From Nageia nagi (taxonomy: Eukaryota; Pinophyta), in NCBI GenBank assembly GCA_050084985.1, contig JBITNC010000001.1, positions 31,248,001-31,312,000 of the forward strand: a DNA stretch of 64,000 nucleotides. Direction: 5' to 3'. The stretch's first letter is position 1. Every line of letters starts with the position of its first letter. The position numbers and the translations under genes are program-made. Of the stretch, positions 60,014-64,000 are shown piece after piece. The notes under the pieces are model-generated. The model was given only the letters and a program-made list of their open reading frames with translations, did not search any database and was not told where the DNA came from.

Positions 60014-60247
60014 TGTAGAAGCCTAAAAATGATTTATTATTTTTAATAAATAATATTTAAACTTTCTAAATAACTTATTGCAATATCACAAATATTAAGA
60101 TAAAGTTGATATTACAATGCAATTCCATGTGTTATATTACATTAGTATATTTATTATATCTAATATAGTGTTATATCTACTTTTTTTATATTATAGATCT
60201 ATTTATTTATTATATATATCTGTATTGTGCATAATTTATAGACTACA
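60014..60247 (+). repeat. 3' LTR of element A
   Basis: It begins TGTAGAAGCCTAAAAATGATTT and ends TTTATAGACTACA. At 234 bases it is much shorter than the 716-base 5' copy; both ends match. Confidence 0.88.
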
Positions 60248-61620
60248 ATGCATATTAAAAAGAGTTCTATTTATTATCTTAGCTACACCATTCTTATATG
60301 GGTTATAAGTAAAAAATGGTTTGATATTTGATTCCATATTGAATAAGATAGTTTTTGAATTCATATGATGTGTATTCATATCTATTATTAGAATGAAGTG
60401 TTCCAATATGAGTGTGTGCTTCTTTCTCAATCATCACATGAAATTATTTAAAGTTTTTAAAATATTTAGATGTATGCTTCAACAAATAAACACAACACAT
60501 CCTAGTATAGTCATCAATAAGAGTCATGATATATTTATTTCTAACAAAATATATGATAGGTAATGGTCCACATAAATTAGAGTGTATGAGTTTAATTTTT
60601 CTACATTCTTTCCATTTATAGTCAAGAAAAGGTTATTTTTTATGCTTTCCTAAGACACATGCTTCACAAGGTTTTATTTTCCTAGGCATACTTGGAGATA
60701 CCAACATGCCTTTCTTTTTTAATAAATGAATATCATCAAAATTGAAATGCCCAAATATTTTATTCCATGAGAAACTAGATGAGAGTGTACCTTTTTCTTG
60801 GTGAGTTATATAGGAAAAATTCCTTCATCTAGTGTAACTCCCATGTAGCTTGAACAACTTCTCATCCTCCCTTATAGTTATAATCCCTTTACTATTAGAA
60901 GACCTCCCTATCTCTACTAATTTTCCATTGAACCTATGACTAGAATGACCTTGTTGATGAATTAGAACAAGCGATAAAAAGTTCCTACATAGTTCAAGAA
61001 GTATATATGAAAGTATTTGCAATTTGAGTCTCATAATACCAATAATTAAGGGTTTAATACTGAATCTATTGGTAAGGTATACTTGTCCATCAATGTTATG
61101 ATTCATCTCTTCAAAGAAATATCTACAAAAGGACATGTGACATGTCACACCAATATCATGAAACCAAAAATCCACCCAAGATGCAAATAAAAAATTAAAA
61201 ATGTATCAATACTAGTATTGCATTTAATAATCATAAAATGATCATAATAAAAATTCTTATGCTTTTATTTCACCCTATTTCAATTTGTTTCTTTTATTAT
61301 ATCCCATGTAGTTTTTAAGGTCATGGCTTGAAGCCCCTTTCTATCTAATATCACACAATGAACATTATCTCTCTCTCAATCATCATTTTGAAAAAATCTC
61401 CCTCTTTCTTTAAAATTCCTCCTACCATGACCATGGTTTTTCTCCATAAGAATAATCATGAAGTACATTCTTCCCCTTTTGATCAATGAATAATGTCTCT
61501 AATGTAGGATCACATATTTTCTTCTAAAATACATTCTCATATTTAGTAATGTTATCCTCAAATTTTCAACTGTGAGTACCTTTTTGACCATTTTATTGAA
61601 GGGATTAAAGATAGAAAGAG
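60248..61620 (-). pseudogene. Ty1/copia relic F, right part: gag end, protease, integrase
   Basis: The first five bases (ATGCA) are the right-hand duplication of A. On the minus strand, remnants of gag (KNHGHGRRNFKERGRF, DNVHCVIL) lie near 61450-61330. The protease start WFHDIGVTCHMSF near 61170 corresponds to the copia WF.DSGA..HM motif, and DGQVYL follows. Integrase follows: WNKIFGHFNFDDIHLLKKKGM and CEACVLGKHKK (HHCC region), KLIHSNLCGPL, YIMTLIDDYTRM, LHSNNRYEYTS, where the second catalytic D is N, and TYNPYKNGVAKIINRTLFNMH at the junction with A. Frames 61175-60825 and 60430-60236 are the longest. The reading continues at 547 leftwards. Confidence 0.88.
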
Positions 61621-62759
61621 TATGTAGGGTAGAGTATCTTGATCAAGGATACAAGAGAAATATCAATTTTCACACTTGTAGAGTTTTTCATGCATAATTT
61701 CAATAATATTTGATATCAACACCATGGGATCATTATATTTCAACTCTAGGTTAAAAAGATTCAATTATAATTATATGAGTTCCAATTATAAATGGGAGTT
61801 ACATGTATTTCAACTTTTTAAAGAGTTTCAAGTATAATAAATGGAGTTAATTAATGAGTTATAATTAACTTTGATGTGGCAACCAAATTAGTCAAACTAG
61901 GTCAATGTTGACTTAATATGTATTTCAAATAATGTAGGGGGATGACATGGTAGGTATGTTGGTGGGGCACTAAGGTAAGTACATGATTCCATAGCTAAGT
62001 TCAAGTCCAACATGTGGTCAGGCATAAATAGAGAGGGTTAGGCTCCATGTAGGGCTAATCAAGTGGTTCCATGTGAGGTATAGGTTAGTGGGGTTGACAC
62101 TTCTCCATATAAGCTTCACATAGGTGGGAATCAAGGCTCTAATAGGTTCCACAAGGGATGCACTACTATAAAAACTTCATCACACATAAAGAACTTTTTA
62201 AGGGGTCTCCAAATGAAACATCAACTATAAAAAATTGAAACATGCACAAAGATGATACATAATCCTCCAAAACCACCAAGGAAAATCATGAACCAATGAA
62301 AAATCTTATGCATAAAGAGAAAATTAAAAATTATATAACTTCTTCATATGGGATTCAAATTCAATGATTGAATAGTAAAAAATGATCTGAATAGAAATGG
62401 GTATTTGAATATAGGCTTAGAAATTGATTTTACTAGATATAATAAAAAAGGAGAAAAGATTTGGGATAAAAAATGGTAGAGATTTAATCAAATTTTTCAT
62501 AGAGTTAAGAGATATTTGAACAAATCTCTTATACCTATGATAGTCCATTCATTAAATCCAAGATCAAAATCTATATACCATATTATAAATATGAATAAAT
62601 ACAAGAAAAAAAACTACTCTACAAATTCACCTTTAAGGGTGACCTTAAAGTTGCATATGGAATGTTCATTATCTATTTGTTGTTACTCCTAATATTCCAC
62701 TAATATCCTACATCCAAATTTACTAAATATAGTAAATATATCTACTACATGTAAAATAC
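61621..62759. other. Unassigned DNA between copia relic F and Ty3 relic G
   Basis: The part adjoining F should contain its 5' leader and LTR, but I could not define LTR ends. A less AT-rich stretch at about 61930-62170 has no coding similarity I recognise. Confidence 0.4.
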
Positions 62760-63520
62760 TATAATTCCTAAGGATAATGTATCTAACAAAAGTATGCATA
62801 TTTTTCCTCCTTAGCCCATTCTTATAAGCTTGATAGTGTGCCCCAACTCTTCCTTAATGATATTTTCAAGCTACATGGCATGACACCAATTATATTAATT
62901 GATTGATAACCAATTTTCACCAATAATTTTTAGTTAAAATTCATTAAGCTTCAAGGAACATGACTTATCATTAGTTTCCCAAATCACCCCTAAAGTAATG
63001 GATAAACAAATATTATTAATAAATATTTAGATACTTATTTTATTATTTTTTCTTCAAAATAATATATTCAATAGGTTTAATGGATCCCTCTTATGAATTT
63101 ATGGTAAAATACTTTAAACCATACTACAATTAAGATAGCTTCATATGAATCTTTATATGGCTGAGCACCATCTATAGTTATATCCTATATTCTTAGTAAT
63201 ATTAATATTCAACAATTAGATTTTGAGTTTAGTAATTGAGGAGATATCCTTTGCATGCCTTATTAAGGAGAATCTATAAATTGCCCAAAAATGGATGAAA
63301 CAATAAGTTGCTTAACAATAGATTAAATGTTTCTTTTAGGAGTAAGATATAAAATTCTTACAACTTCAACCTATATACAATACATTAACTAAGGATAATT
63401 AGCCATGATTTTGTAGTAGTGAAATTTTGAAGGTATATATCTTAACTACAAAATTTTGAAGAATTATTTTTAGGAATCAAGCATTCCCAAGTGTAAAAGG
63501 TGTATGAAGCCATCATATAT
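62760..63520 (+). pseudogene. Ty3 integrase relic G
   Basis: Across shifting plus-strand frames the order is YAYFSSLAHSYKLDSVPQLF (equivalent to YAHF..L.HP..A..VA..F), IFKLHGM, then a decayed second-aspartate region, KLQGT, PKSPLK.W, NKYLDTYF, WIPL with Y..TI at about 63090-63140, and ENL.IAQKWMKQ.VAQQ.I (about 63275-63330) followed by FLQLQPIYNTLTK. These match the integrase core, the E-containing NKCLETYLR region and the ENL..AQ.RMK tail of non-Tat Ty3 elements. Every frame is broken within 30-40 codons. No LTR for it was found. Confidence 0.7.
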
Positions 63521-64000
63521 TTAGCATTTTTCAATCAAGTGGTAGATAACTTCAATAAGAATTATTTTGATCTTGGTGGGTGCTTTTATTATCATATTTA
63601 TAACAATAACCTAAGAGAGATTGGAAATATTATGCACCCAAAATGGCTGGTCCCCTCCACACAAGGAGAGAGGAGGACCAAGGTTGCAACACCAATGCTA
63701 GGGGAGATTTTATCTGCTATCAATATGATGGAGGATGTGTGCTATACCTAAAAGAAGATAAATGTTAGTGGATGCCTGAACACTATATCCCTTTAAGGCC
63801 CTAAAGTGTACACAAAGAGAGTGTTAAACCTCCTTAATGAAATGTAGGCCCCTATCCCATAATCAAATGGGTGATAGAATATAGGGAAATGCCTATAATT
63901 TAATGTGATATGCTCATGTTATGCTAAGATAATTTTAAGATGATAAAAACAAGATAAAATACCATGAATCTAGCCTATAAACATGTTGCATGCTCACATA
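63521..64000. other. Unassigned right edge
   Basis: An 83-codon plus-strand frame at 63500-63751 overlaps the end of relic G and has no recognised similarity. No LTR boundary was found before the window ends. Confidence 0.35.

Larger units (their letters stand above)
548..60247 (+). mobile_element. Element A: Tat-type Ty3 LTR retrotransposon, gag only, greatly expanded by nested insertions
   Basis: A is bounded by LTRs beginning TGTAGA and ending GACTACA, with a perfect 5-bp target duplication in copia relic F. In order it contains a 5' LTR (548-1263), a primer-binding-site-like sequence, inserted element E (1280-9624), a gag relic (9679-11930), a microsatellite, an antisense plant-mobile-domain pseudogene (13040-14815), a 3' region, inserted element B (16573-59839), a short tail, a polypurine tract and a 3' LTR (60014-60247). 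Without E, B and B's contents A would be about 8 kb. I found no protease, reverse transcriptase, RNase H or integrase belonging to A. It is therefore either a non-autonomous gag-only derivative or lost pol by deletion. Confidence 0.88.

Overview
The window is very AT-rich, strongly CpG-poor, and contains no recognisable single-copy host gene, no RNA gene and no prokaryotic feature. Almost everything identifiable is decayed plant LTR retrotransposon. Coding regions are broken by stops and frameshifts, many of the type expected from C-to-T decay (CAA/CAG to TAA/TAG, TGG to TAG/TGA). Together with the abundance of Ty3/Tat-type elements and the plant mobile domain (PMD) remnants, this points to a seed plant with a large, repeat-dominated genome. 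A gymnosperm or other giant-genome plant is my guess, not a demonstrated fact.

The layout is a set of nested insertions that I could resolve from LTR ends, polypurine tracts and target-site duplications (TSDs). The outermost layer is a minus-strand Ty1/copia relic (F), split into a right part (60248-61620) and a left part (1-547). It is interrupted by a plus-strand Tat-type Ty3 element, A (548-60247), flanked by perfect ATGCA duplications. A holds a 5' LTR, primer-binding-site-like sequence, gag, an antisense PMD pseudogene, a tail, a PPT and a 3' LTR, but no pol was found.

Two elements sit inside A. E (1280-9624, minus strand) is a decayed but nearly complete Tat-type element lying directly behind A's primer-binding site. 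B (16573-59839, plus strand) is a second Tat-type element with flanks AGTTA/AGCTA. B in turn is cut by C (25387-32187, plus strand, a 6.8 kb Ty3 element with perfect AAGAA duplications, whose insertion splits B's RNase H region) and by D (about 35459-53597, minus strand, Tat-type, likely AATAG duplications). The deepest nesting is F > A > B > C or D.

The biologically most interesting layer is the extra coding sequence on the strand opposite to pol. D carries a PMD pseudogene on the plus strand between pol and its 3' LTR. A carries one on the minus strand. B and D share a further antisense segment downstream of it. This suggests that a PMD-type gene was an inherited part of this Tat-type family rather than a chance capture in one copy.

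To the right of copia relic F, after about 1.1 kb of unassigned DNA, lies a plus-strand Ty3 integrase relic (G, 62760-63520). The remaining DNA to the window end is unassigned. No element seen here can be autonomous in its present state: each has several disrupted reading frames.
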